DNA from: Rhyzopertha dominica
Taxonomy: Eukaryota > Arthropoda > Insecta > Coleoptera > Bostrichidae
DNA: 64,000 nucleotides
Assembly: GCA_025024175.1 (NCBI GenBank)
Contig: QCXZ01000064.1
Coordinates: forward strand, 14,508,001 to 14,572,000
Direction of reading: 5' to 3'
Part shown: piece by piece, positions 11,073 through 22,094 of the stretch
How the letters are laid out: each line of letters opens with the position of its first letter
Position numbering within the stretch: the stretch's first letter is position 1
Program-made: the position numbers and the translations under genes
The notes under the pieces: model-generated
What the model was told of the DNA's origin: nothing
What the model saw: only the letters and a program-made list of their open reading frames with translations
Databases searched by the model: none

Positions 11073-13961
11073 TTACACTTTAAAATCTGGTATCGAGTAA
11101 GGCACCTCGTCCGCTAACATATGTTTCAGTTTGCGCCTAAATAGTCTCGCATTCGAATTTTTCAGTTCTGCCGGTACGTTGTGATATATCTTTATCAATT
11201 GTATAACAACATTCTGGTGGACCCGCGCATATTTTGAGAATGGAATTTTTAACTTGTTTTTATTTTTGCACTCACGCGTACAATAGTTATGGTGCATTTC
11301 ATGAAGCCGCATTACTTCTCCATAGTTTTCATGAGCAAAACATGCACATTCCAGTATGTATATGCCAGCCAGGGTAAGTAACTGTCTTTCCTTGAATGCC
11401 TTCCTGCATGAATCTCTTCTTTTCATGTGAAATATAACACGAATACAGGCTTTTTGCAGTCGAAAGAGTCTAGGCGTATCCACAGAATTTCCCCAGAAGA
11501 TTATTCCATATTTTAGTCTAGAGTGGACGTATGCATGGTATGCCGACAATGCTGCCTCGGTGCTAACTATTTTTGCAATTACTCTAAGAGCATACACAAA
11601 GGAACTTGTCTGGCCTGCCAGGAAATCAATGTGTGCCCTCCAATTCAGATGATGATCAATAACAACACCCAGGAACCTTGAGCTTTCCGTGGAGGTGAGA
11701 GTGTCCCCATTATAATTGACACAAATTGGAGATGCACCCCTAAGCTGAAAATTTATGAGCTTGGTTTTATTAATATTCAGTTTTAAGTCATTGGAGCTGA
11801 ACCAACTAGCACAAGTTTCCAGGGTCCGAAGTATTTCACTTTTAAGCTGTTCCTGTGAGTCTGCTCTAACTACAACAGATGTATCATCCGCAAAAATTCC
11901 CAGTAGATGATTAACTATATTGGGTAAGTCATTAACGTAGAGCAGAAACAGTAGTGGTCCCAGAACTGAACCCTGAGGCACTCCTCTCCTCACCACCATC
12001 CAATCCGAGACAACTCTCCTTCCCTCCACCTCAACTAGTACACATTGCTTTCGGTGATGTAGATACGATTTTATTATGTTAGCGATTTTACCTCTAAAAC
12101 CCATAACTTCCATTTTTGTCAGTAGTGTGGAGTGACTGACACTGTCAAAGGCCTTAGACAGATCCATAAATACCGCAGCCACCTTTTGATTATTGTTAAT
12201 CGCCTCAATTATGTCATATATAGCAAAATATACTGTTCTTGTTGTCGATCTGCCTTTTATATACGCACTTTGTCTTGTAGTGATAATGTCATGTTTGTTT
12301 ATAAAGTCCAGCATTCTAGACAGTAGCACTCTTTCAAATATCTTAGACAAAGTAGGAATGATCGCAATTGGTCGATAGTTTTTGATTTCCAGCCTGTCCC
12401 CATCTTTATGTATCGGCGTAACCTTCGATAACTTTAATTGTTCCGAAAAAACTTCCAGATTTATGCATAACTTTATTATTTTTGAGATTGGTTGAGATAT
12501 GTATTCCGCACATGTTTTTAAAGCTACAGTTGGTATTTCGTCCACATCCACTGCGGAGGTATTCTTTAAAGATAGTATTATATTGAATATTTCAGTTGGA
12601 TCCGTGTCAAGCACCCTCATAGACCGAACGACCCTAGGCACATGCTCCAAGTTTAAGTTAGATTCCACATCTCCACCACAACACTGATCAATGAAGAATT
12701 GGTTTATTTGATTTATGATGGCTTCTACTGATTTGCTTTCTTTTTCTGCTAGTTCTGTTATTGGAAAACAGGTAGTTTTGTTTTTTTTTAATGATGTTTT
12801 TAACAAGTAACCAAGTTGATTGTATTTTATTATTAGAGTTTGTTATAAATTCTGAATGTACTTTGCGCTTAGTCTCTGCTATTGCTGTTTTAAGCTGTTT
12901 ACAGTAGTTTCTGTAGGTTTTGTTGGTAATATTACTACATTTCATGCCATCATACAACTGTCTTTTAATTCGAGTCTTTGTTTTAATTTCTTCATTTATC
13001 CAATTTTTACTACTGCTTGTAGTAGAAACTAACTAACTTTTTTCAGGACACGCCATGTCAAGTAAACCTCGAAAGTCCAGCAGGAAAGACGATAAGGAGT
13101 CACTTGGATCCAGATGATTAACGACAGACTCGTCATGCCTTTTCGATAAGTCTTTCAGATTCATTAGATTATCGCAGCCATAGTTTCTTTTATTGATTGT
13201 AATCTTTTTGTCATAGATTAAGGTTCGATCCATTTTCAAAGATAGTGCAAGTCCCAAATGAACATATAGTGCCGTGTCTATTACTTCAGCATTATATACC
13301 TCAGCATTTACAAATATATTGTCGATTGCCGTAGACGATCCATTAAATATTCTTGTTGGTTCCATGAAAGTGTATTTCATATCGAATGATAGGAACATAT
13401 CGAACATCATTTTTATGTTTTTGTCCGTTTGATTTAAAAAATTCAAATTAAAGTCTCCGCATACAACAACAGCACATTCACTTTTTAGGGAAGACAACAT
13501 GTCGTCAAGAATAACCAAGAATTCATTAAAATCGCCCACTGGAGGTCGATAGATACTCAGTACGACTACATTTATGTTCCTGTACATTCTATCACTAACT
13601 CTTTGCTTTTATGTTTCAGATCTAATAGTTCGGTATAGTTTAATCCTTGCCTCACAAAGATACAGGAGCCACCATGGATACTCGTTGATCTAGTGAAGCA
13701 CGAAGCCATATTATAGTTAGGAATTTCAACAAGTGTTTGCGTACATTGTTTTAGCCAATGTTCGGTAAATGCCAATACATGAAAATTTTTACATCTTACA
13801 AATATATCAATTTCATCCGTTTTATTGAAAATACTTTGTATATTTTGATAGAATAAATTGAATGAACAGTTTTTCTTTGTTGTTAACGTATCGGTAAAAT
13901 GACCTCTGTTTTCCTTAAAAAAGGTAGTCGATATGGCCGTATAATTGTATTCCTGGGCCAT
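11073..13961 (-). pseudogene. LINE ORF2 (endonuclease and reverse transcriptase), frameshifted
   Basis: Start near ATG 13961. The endonuclease is split: NLFYQNIQSIFNKTDEID and FTEHWLK in 13572-13961, then VVLSIYRPP, VVCGDFNLNF and TAIDNIFVN in 13033-13587. The RT lies in 11073-12806: YRPIAIIPTLSKIFER, VFMDLSKAFDSVSHS (motif A), VPQGSVLGPLLFLLYVND (motif B), FADDTSVVV (catalytic), and a Cys-poor C-terminal region with YGIIFWGNS. Frame changes occur near 13588, near 13035 and near 12800, each apparently a small indel. The pieces together would have the normal length for this ORF2 type. The copy cannot make a full protein. Confidence 0.88.
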
Positions 13962-14827
13962 AAGTTTTCGTCGAACACAGAAGCTACTTGGCTTTCAAGA
14001 GCTGCTATTTTAAAGGCTGCTATAGTTTTGTTGGTTATGTCTAATTTGATGCAATCCGTGAATTCAATTTTATTTTGTTTTAAATAAGCAGTTACTTGTT
14101 CAACACTGGTATCGCTCCTAAATTGTGATACGAATACCCATTTCCTGTTTTCCATCATAGGTAGAGTTGAATCGTTACGAGTCCCCCGTATGGTTTTTGA
14201 GCGGAGTCGATTATCCTTTGTGGTGCTGGGTTTAATATTCTCTTTATTCATAGGCGGAATATTTTCTACAGTTGGCTTTTTGAGTACATCAGAAAAACTA
14301 TCAGTCTTCTTATCGGAAGAGTGGTCATGGTTTTTATTAATATTTGAAAGCATGGTGTTTTTGCGCAGTTGGTCACTATTTTCTAAGTTTGATGCGGTGG
14401 CGGCATCTTGTGTTGATTTTGTTTTACTTACGCTTCTTGTTTGTACAGAACTGGTTTGTTGATGCACTGACATTCTTTGTACCAATTTATTTATTGCTTG
14501 GTTATGTTGTTGTATACCATCGGATTGTTTATTCACTTGATCAAAGCATTTGTCAATCTTTAGCGTTAATGCCTTTACGGCCGCTGCTATGACGCTTACA
14601 TCTGAATGATTAGTTTGTGAGTTAAATATATTTCTACACTCCTCACATACCCATTTTATAGTGTGTTTGTTTAATTCCAAGAATTTTAACTCACTGGGCT
14701 TGTAACTTGTACAGCTGTGATGCATGCAATTCCTACAGTTGCGTTCACCACAAACAATTACTTTTTCACTTGTATTTTCCACGACATTTAGACATTTTAC
14801 GCAAAGATAATCTGACTCAGTCGCCAT
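13883..14827 (-). CDS. LINE ORF1 protein with PHD finger
   Basis: 314 residues from ATG at 14827. An N-terminal Cys/His cluster (CVKCLN, then CGERNCRNCMHHSC, then WVCEEC) has the spacing of a PHD zinc finger. A heptad-like stretch around residues 80-115 may form a coiled coil. A Ser/Thr/Lys-rich linker follows, then a C-terminal region (WVFVSQFRSDTSVEQVTAYL to LWPRNTIIRPYRLPF) that resembles the esterase/RRM-like tail seen in CR1-type ORF1 proteins. In this family ORF1 binds element RNA and helps target-primed reverse transcription. It overlaps the start of ORF2 by about 79 bp in another frame. Confidence 0.8.
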   Translation of the reverse strand: MATESDYLCVKCLNVVENTSEKVIVCGERNCRNCMHHSCTSYKPSELKFLELNKHTIKWVCEECRNIFNSQTNHSDVSVIAAAVKALTLKIDKCFDQVNKQSDGIQQHNQAINKLVQRMSVHQQTSSVQTRSVSKTKSTQDAATASNLENSDQLRKNTMLSNINKNHDHSSDKKTDSFSDVLKKPTVENIPPMNKENIKPSTTKDNRLRSKTIRGTRNDSTLPMMENRKWVFVSQFRSDTSVEQVTAYLKQNKIEFTDCIKLDITNKTIAAFKIAALESQVASVFDENLWPRNTIIRPYRLPFLRKTEVILPIR

Positions 14828-14880
14828 GTTGGCTTTGGTACTTCGTATATTGCGTGAGCTTTACTAGCAAATTCAGCTCT

Positions 14881-15395
14881 TGGTCAAAAGACTAGACCTC
14901 ACAGTAGAAAAGGTTATTTCGGTCATTTAAACAGAAAATAGACTCCATCAGCTACCATACCAGTGACGCATTTGTTGTACATTTATTATCGCAATCCATT
15001 TTGGTAAATTACTTTTAGCGCGTATGTTGCTTTATAATTAACTAGGTACTATAAACACTTTACGAATAGTCGTCAGTGTTTTAATATTAATTAAGTTCCA
15101 GAATAATACAGGAAGAGTCACTAAGCGGAAATCAGTATATAGTGAAAGCATAGATGAACCCAGGCAAAAACTTTTCAAACGAAAGTTGTTCGAAATTAAG
15201 TCCTTTATAATATTTTCAAACAACGTAGAATTTGAGAGTTACTTGATTATTGTAAATTACCCTATATTACTGCATCTAAAAATAGATTTCGGTTTATTAA
15301 TACTACTACTTTTGTGCAATATTTGATGTTTGCAGTTGTTTTGTGCCATATTTTGAAAACCACTCATTGTTGTGGATTAACGATTCTGGTCTGGA
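14881..15395. other. AT-rich DNA, no feature seen
   Basis: No gene, repeat or splice pattern that I can support. Confidence 0.5.
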
Positions 15396-15399
15396 ATTA

Positions 15400-15561
15400 G
15401 AATTACTAAAGGACATGGCTTATTCCTTGGGCAACAAAGAGGGAAATTCATTACTTGCCTCAAGAGTGTGCACACAAAGCTTTTCCAACCTCAGACATCC
15501 AAATCCAGCGGTATTTGCCAATTTGAAAGACATGTTTGATAGTACTGGCTGTGTAAAATAA
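15400..15561 (+). pseudogene. Fragment of a mariner-related transposase N-terminal helix-turn-helix
   Basis: The peptide LASRVCTQSFSNLRHPNPAV followed by FANLKDMFDSTGCVK, then a stop at 15559, resembles the DUF4817-like helix-turn-helix segment (pattern: alternating hydrophobics, RxxPS, TGSV) that occurs at the N-terminus of many insect mariner-type and related transposon proteins. Nothing recognisable continues downstream, so it is a remnant of at most about 55 codons. The assignment rests on pattern memory. Confidence 0.4.
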
Positions 15562-15864
15562 TAGGGTAATAAAGAACATTCAAACCCTGTGACGCATGGA
15601 GAAAACCGCTTCCTAGTAGCTGTTGCTGCTGTCCAAGATCGTCAGCAGAAGAAATAAGTCGCAAATTACAAATAAGCAAAACTTCTATATCAAAAATATT
15701 GTTTAGGTAAATTAAATGTCATCCGCATCACGCTCAATTAGTTCAGGTACTAGATCAAGCTGATTTCAACAATCGATTGCAGTTTTCTGAATGGAGGCTT
15801 CAATAAAAAGAAATGACTTTTTGATAATGTTCTTTTTAAGAACAAAGCTACATTTCATAAGAAT

Positions 15865-15927
<63 letters not shown>

Positions 15928-17815
15928 CGTCTTTATTTGCCCACTACATTGATATAACAGTATTGTTATACCTCTGAACAGCAGGAGTCGTAGTAGGGCA
16001 AAACGGCGAAGTTCAGTGGCAAATGACTAACGATTAGTGGCATCGCCCCTGCTCTTCCCCTCAACCGTAAAAGTTAAAAGAAAAATAATAAATTTAGAAT
16101 TTTACGCGTACCTGTGTATTAAGTTGATATAAGAGCCGTGGAGGTGAGAAACAATAAAAAGCGAAAGAGAAAAAAAATATCCAATAATTATTTTTTTGTC
16201 AAAAGGCAGTTATCTCAATTTAAATGATCGATGCATAGGTGGAAAAAAATATAAAAAAAAGAATTAGTAAATGCCAGTCAGAACTGTTCAGTTTTTTTAA
16301 ATAGATTATCGTAAAGTTTTATTTTAAATGAGCTTAGTCCCGTATTTCTTAGTTCTACTGGAAGTGAGTTGTAGATCTTGCATATTCTGTATGAAAAACC
16401 GCGAATAAAAAAAAATATGATTATGTTTTGGAACAGTAATAGCGTCTTTGCGTCTAATGTTTATATTACGGATATCTGTCCTAAATTTGATTTTGTTTGA
16501 AAGATATGGAAGACATTTATTTTTAATTATTTTATGGAATACACGGGCAGTATATAAATATTGCCTTGATTTCATATTTAGCCATGGTATTGTATTCCAT
16601 TTAAAAATAACTCTTTGCTTACATCTTATCTCAAAAATAAGCCTCACACAACAATTTTGAACTAGCTGCACTCTACGCTAGGTAGTATATTCAAGACACG
16701 CACCGTAGACACAATCTGCATAATTAAAATGAGACATTACCAGCGAATCGCATAAAAGAATTTTAGCCTTATATGTAAGAATCTTTCTAATGCTGTATAA
16801 AGTTTTGAGGTTTGCAAATGCTTTTCGAATACAATTATTTACATGTTCAACAAAATGCAACTTATAATCAATCACCTGTCCCAAGCTTTTTGCAGAATCT
16901 ACAAATTCAAGTCTCTTATTATTCACACAGATATTGGCACGTAATTGAATCTCTCGTTGTAGAATTAAATGTTTTGCCAAACAGTATCATTTTTTATTTT
17001 TCAGGATTCAGAAGCAAAGCGCGAGATCGGGCAGCATTGCAAAAAGTGGCCAAATCTGAGTTTATACATTCTATTGCATTGTCAAACTCCCTCTCTAAAA
17101 ACGAATAGTGTAACTGACTGTCATCAGCATAGAAGTGAGAGCTGCAATATTTAATATTTTTGGTTATTACAGATGTATATATGGTAAACAGTATAGGTCC
17201 TTACACAGCCCTGAGGGACACCACAAGCCAAGCCAGCGTAAGTAGATGATTTGCTATCTAAGTCAACAAACTAAAGTCTATTGTATAAATAACATTTAAA
17301 TAATTGTAAAGCTNATTGCCCAATACCAATATGTTCCAAAATAGCTTAAAGTAAGTGATAATTAATAGCATCGAACGCTTTTGAAAAATCCAATAATATC
17401 AAAAGCACCATTCTGTTATCGTCAAGAGCTGAGAAGATATCATCTGTTATGTTTAATAAGGCAGTAGTGCAGCTATAACTTTTTAGAAATCCAGATTGAT
17501 GCTGTGGGAGTATATTATATTTTTCTAAATAAGCACTCAATTGCTCTGCAATAACTTTATCACATACTTTTGAAAAAATTGGTAAAATATTAATGGGCCT
17601 GGTGTCCTTCAGCTCCGCGGAACGTATAGTTTGGCTTGCGGTCTAACAACAGAAATCTTCCATGGATCTGGAAATATACCACTACTAACACAATTGTTTA
17701 CCATATGAGTAATTACTGGAAGAGTTATGGGAAGAGAATATTTAAGCATATCCAAAGTTATTTGATCATAACCACTAACATTACTTTTAAGTTTGTGTAT
17801 AGCATTCATTATTGA
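15865..17815 (-). mobile_element. Older, 5'-truncated LINE with (TAA)n tail
   Basis: A (TAA)n tract of about 20 units (15867-15924) ends a minus-strand LINE. RT pieces are spread over frames: SNVSGYDQITLDMLKYSLP at 17609-17809, HQSGFLKSYSCTTALLNITD and LILLDFSKAFDAINYHLL at 17346-17540, NKRLEFVDSAKSLGQVIDYK and LYSIRKILTYKAKILLCDSL at 16678-16980, and a C-terminal piece at 16324-16671. The catalytic ADD region (near 17000-17300) is badly decayed. The tail and RT type relate it to the element at 10.9-14.9 kb, but it is clearly diverged. Endonuclease and ORF1 are absent. Confidence 0.8.
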
Positions 17816-20800
17816 TAATGACTATCGCCCCACATTTTCTGTTTGTGTTATCGTTTTCTGTTCTCTACATAATACTTTTGAACAAGAAACAATCGTTAAC
17901 TAAAGCACCCATACAGCACAATTCTTTTTTTTTATTTAAGCGAACTAAAATACTTCTAAGTATGTATGTAGTAAGTATGTAGTTTACGATAATCCTCTAT
18001 TCGTCTGGGGCCGTGTTAGCATTAAAAATACATAAATGAAACATAATATTACTAATCTATAACCGCGTAGCCAATATAGACACAATCAGATATTTAGACG
18101 CAATTAGAACGACTGGTTTCAGTGAATTTCTATAAAAAAAACCTTAATTCTTTAGACAAGATTGAAAATACTAACTGTCAGAATACCGTACAACGCGTTT
18201 GAAACAAATTGCATCGTATTTTTCACATATGCCTAAGTGCCGTCATGTTTGAGCTTTCCGGTGTCTACAATTAGAAATTGTGGCCTGAACATGCCGTTAC
18301 TATGGCAACGCGTTGCTCCGTCTTCCAGAGCATTGTGTTTCTTTCGAAGTGTAGACATCGCCGATAGTGATCGAACTGACCAAAAGTATTTCAGTTCGTT
18401 CATGGGAACAACTTATTACAATTCTAAATAACAAACGCCTGATGTTAAAATAATAATTGTAGATGGGCCCTGTATTTCCGATGAACCCGTAATTTTAATT
18501 TATTTGCATAAGCAATAGGGATCAAATAACGCTAATTATTAGTCATCAGTACCTTAATTAATGTAACACACTCGATTCTAATTTTCGCCGGACTATAGTG
18601 CTTTAAACCGTCATTGCAAATGCCTTTTGGCTTGGCCAAACATTGTAATAATTGGAAACAAAACAAAACAAAAATGCAGGACGGTTTAGCCTTTTTAAAA
18701 TTTTGAATTCATATTTTGCGATCTGCTGTATTCATGCGTAGAAATCAAAATTGTCACATCATAAATTTGGTTAAATTTACACTGATCGAAGGTCGACGGT
18801 GTACAAAAAAATTGATCATACAATGCGCTCACCACGACTTTAAAACATTTTAATTTGTGTGTATTTTTTACTCGTATATAAATATTGTTTGGGCATACTA
18901 CTGCACTGAAATTTGGGAATGACCCTCCAGTTTAACCAACCACGAGCCGTCACTGAAGTCAATTTGTAATTTGAAATTTGAAAATATTTTTTTATGTGAT
19001 ATTTAATCCACGCCAATCCTGCATTCCTACACGTTAATCAAGCGCGAAACAATGCGACTCACGTTTTGTCTAATGAACAAAAAGAATGACGAACGACCAC
19101 GAGAAGAATGATCGGCGGGATCGGCCAGCGGGCGGATTGGTTAATTGTTCGTTAAGTACGACCGATAACATCGAATGATAGCAAGCGCGGCAAAATCAAA
19201 CTTATAGAATCGTGCGAACACAATTTATTTACAATAAACGATCTGGTGCATCATATAAGTAACTATAAATACCAACACTCATAATATTATGTGTTTTTTT
19301 TTAACCAAAAAAAAACATCACCAGTTGTTTTAGTTTGGTGAAAGAAGAAATAGTTCATTTCTTTTAAGAAAAATTTTGGTGTTGATAATACTACTTGTTA
19401 TTTTAGATACAGCCCCCCCTGGGTCCGACCTTGTTTGTGCGCGCTATTGCATCTTAAGTCATTTATTAGTTTCCAAACTATTCGCAAAGCATCTCCGCAG
19501 AAACGAGCATAACTGCATCTTTAATGACTGAAACGTCCGCAGCAAGCAAAATTGCTTAGGGCGTGTCATATCGGGAACGGAATTCATTTTATTGATAGCT
19601 TCCTTCTGCGTGACCTGAACCAAGACTGTTTTCCTGCCGCAGCTTATAGAATTCATTTCTAAAACAGCAAATGGCGTTTCCCTTTTTTATACCTAAAATA
19701 AGTTCTTTAATCGGCAAGCTTTCAGGCACAATTCTGAAACGCTACCATAAATAAGAAGAAACCAACATAATAAAAACTAAAAGCTGCGATAAATTCAGCA
19801 GAAAAATAAATTTCCCAATCCGAGAGTGGAAACGCCAAGAGAAAACAGTAAAAATGATTCAGAAGCTTCTCGTGTATTAATTATGTGAGGTCTGCATTAT
19901 TTATTGCTACCAACTAATTTCATATGAATTTAAGAACGAGTACCTGCTGATGGAAAAAGGGGTTTTTGTAGACTAATAAAACACTACCTACTTAAAATAC
20001 GGCTCCATGTGGGGGCATTATTGAGACTATTTAAAAAATGTGATCAAAAAATAAATGTGGGAACATAATATCCGAAAGAAGACCAAAAAATGCCATTCAT
20101 ATAAATAGTTGACAGAAAGTATTATTCCAGCTGCGACTACTAAAACCATAGCAACTATTACGAATAAACTAGAGCGGACCTAAAAGCTTACAACTCAGGC
20201 ATTATGTTCTAACTATGCAAATAGTTATAATGTTCGTAGTTCTGATAGAAACTGAATTTATAAAAAAAAAACATCAGAAAAGTAATGCAATCTTAAAGCG
20301 AAACATCAGCAATAATTATATTTTGGAATAACAATGTGTTTAAAGCACTACAACACCCGCTATGAAGCTACTTCAGCAATGTATTAATTATACATTTATT
20401 TCAGACATAACAGATAAGTGGCTATATTAACTTAATGTATAAAATTAAGGCGTTTCAACCTAATATTGAAAAGTGAGGATGTTAGAAAATACACCTCTTG
20501 ATTTGGTCGTAACAATGCTGCATGCATGTATTTGTACAATACTAATAAAGACATTATATAATTTTGATTTATTACTTAACAGCAACAAAAATATCAAGAA
20601 ATCAATATTTAAAAATACCATCAGCACAATCCGTGACAACTTGACAAAAAAGTCCGTTTACAAGCGAAAGGGTTTCGGTTCACATGTTCCTATATGATCA
20701 GGAGAACAGAAAGTCAGATTGGTCGTACATGCCCTGTTCGCGCAGCATGTGAGTGGGATTGGGAAGGTATTTCTTCCACAGATACCTCATTCATCCATAC

Positions 20801-21356
20801 ATACCCTTCGCGAATCAGGATGGTAGAGAATTTAATTTAAATATCTGGCCCTGCACGACCTTGCATTCTTTGTTCCGCGTTATATAAAAGAGTGTATCGA
20901 AAAAAGAAATGACGCGCTATTAAAGGAAAATAAGTATTTAAATATTTTGCACGAAAAGACCTATAATGTATAATGTATACTTTAATGCTTGAATGCGGTC
21001 GTGTTTATGTAATTATAAACACGGGGTTGACACAATGGAAGGGGAATTTAGATGTTTTTTTTCTTATTCGTTTTCCGTTCTTATATCATTTATGATATAT
21101 TATTTCAATTTATTTCATTACGCAGTAAATATGCATTGGTATATATTTGGTACCCGAATATCAACCAACTTATATTATAGGTATATTTACATCCCTAAAT
21201 TGATTATATGCGAATACTAATATACCACATTTTCCGGTAAATACATATTGTTATACATATAGTTTAATACTGAATGAAGGTTACGGTCGTGTACTTGTTG
21301 TATAGGCTAATATTAACGGGATTATCTACCTGGAGGTAATATATTTAAAAAATACT
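17816..21356. other. Gene-poor AT-rich DNA
   Basis: No open frame with a recognisable domain. A less AT-rich patch at about 19020-19190 and another at 18235-18370 stand out, the latter containing the X-box-like site listed separately. The longest frame here (20473-20697) shows no motif. Confidence 0.5.
18296..18309. promoter_or_regulatory. RFX X-box-like motif
   Basis: GTTACTATGGCAAC differs from the symmetrical RFX-site consensus GTTNCCATGGCAAC at one position. RFX factors use such sites in promoters of ciliary genes. No gene is recognisable next to it, so chance occurrence is quite possible. Confidence 0.3.
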
Positions 21357-21425
21357 CTTTTTTAACTTTGCCGAGCTTTCGACATTTATTTATGTCTTCT
21401 TCGAGGCGTCTACAAACATCGTATA
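21357..21425 (-). other. Possible Penelope-like tail remnant
   Basis: On the minus strand: CTCGAAGAAGACAT, a 6-nt loop, ATGTCGAAAGC. The stem GACAT/ATGTC followed by GAAA resembles the stem II / GAAA part of hammerhead-like Penelope tails, but the CTGANGA core is imperfect (CTCGAAGA). No coding remnant lies nearby. Confidence 0.25.
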
Positions 21426-21429
21426 ACAT

Positions 21430-22086
21430 TAATGAAACATTAAAAAGATACTAAAATTATGTACAGTAACTTGAGGTTTAAATTCTAACAGCAGTCATAT
21501 CATAAAGAATTTTTCATGTGTTTAAAATATTTGACAATGGTTTAATATACGTAGAAATGGTATAGATATATTTGACGACATTACAATATATAGCAATTTG
21601 TATTGTACGTATGTCCATATCCCTAAATATAACTGTTTGAAATATCATGGTAAAATTTGTTTAATATCAGATTCTTTTGTGAGTACGTGCAATGTTATAT
21701 TAAATTATTTCAGTTACCGTACTAAACTATGTGGTTTTGAAATGTTTGGTATCTCTGTATAGTAATTGTATACGAATACTGATATNCTCCATATATACAA
21801 CATCTCACAAAAACACACGGAAGAACTACTGCTTGAGACAAAATCATTGGCTTTAATATCACAGATTGCCTGACNGGACGAACAGCGGATCCTNTTTAGT
21901 ATCTAATCCTANTACTGAAGTTTTGACAACAGTAAATCACTACAAACACGACAACAGGAAAGAAGAGCTGCATGTCAACAAAATATGACNGAGGTTANTT
22001 CGATATTCTATCACAAAAATTAACGTCGAGTGGGCACGGGCACTAACGAGCACAACAGGCGTTCAGTCCTCGGTACGTTCGAAGGC
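21430..22086. other. Unassigned DNA with scattered ambiguous bases
   Basis: Six single N calls occur between 21786 and 21998, so consensus quality is lower here. The stretch 22020-22086 continues, after removal of two inserted transposons, into 25884 onward; together they form the pre-insertion sequence, whose nature I do not recognise. Confidence 0.4.
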
Positions 22087-22094
22087 ACGATGCC
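22087..22094. repeat. hAT target site duplication, left
   Basis: ACGATGCC directly precedes the element end CAGTGTTGCCACC; the identical 8-mer follows the other end at 25188-25195. Confidence 0.95.

Larger units (their letters stand above)
10914..14880 (-). mobile_element. Nearly full-length CR1-like non-LTR retrotransposon
   Basis: The unit comprises a 5' UTR (upstream of 14827), ORF1 with a PHD-type zinc finger, ORF2 with apurinic-type endonuclease and RT, a short 3' UTR and a (TAA)n tail. Order and domains fit CR1/Jockey-group LINEs. The 5' boundary near 14880 is an estimate; I could not find a target duplication. The RT part is open over 577 codons, while the endonuclease and linker have frameshifts, so the copy is fairly young but dead. 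Confidence 0.85.

Noticed and set aside
12132..12687. Plus-strand frames over the CR1-like RT
   Set aside because: Antisense of a clear RT coding region; no motif.
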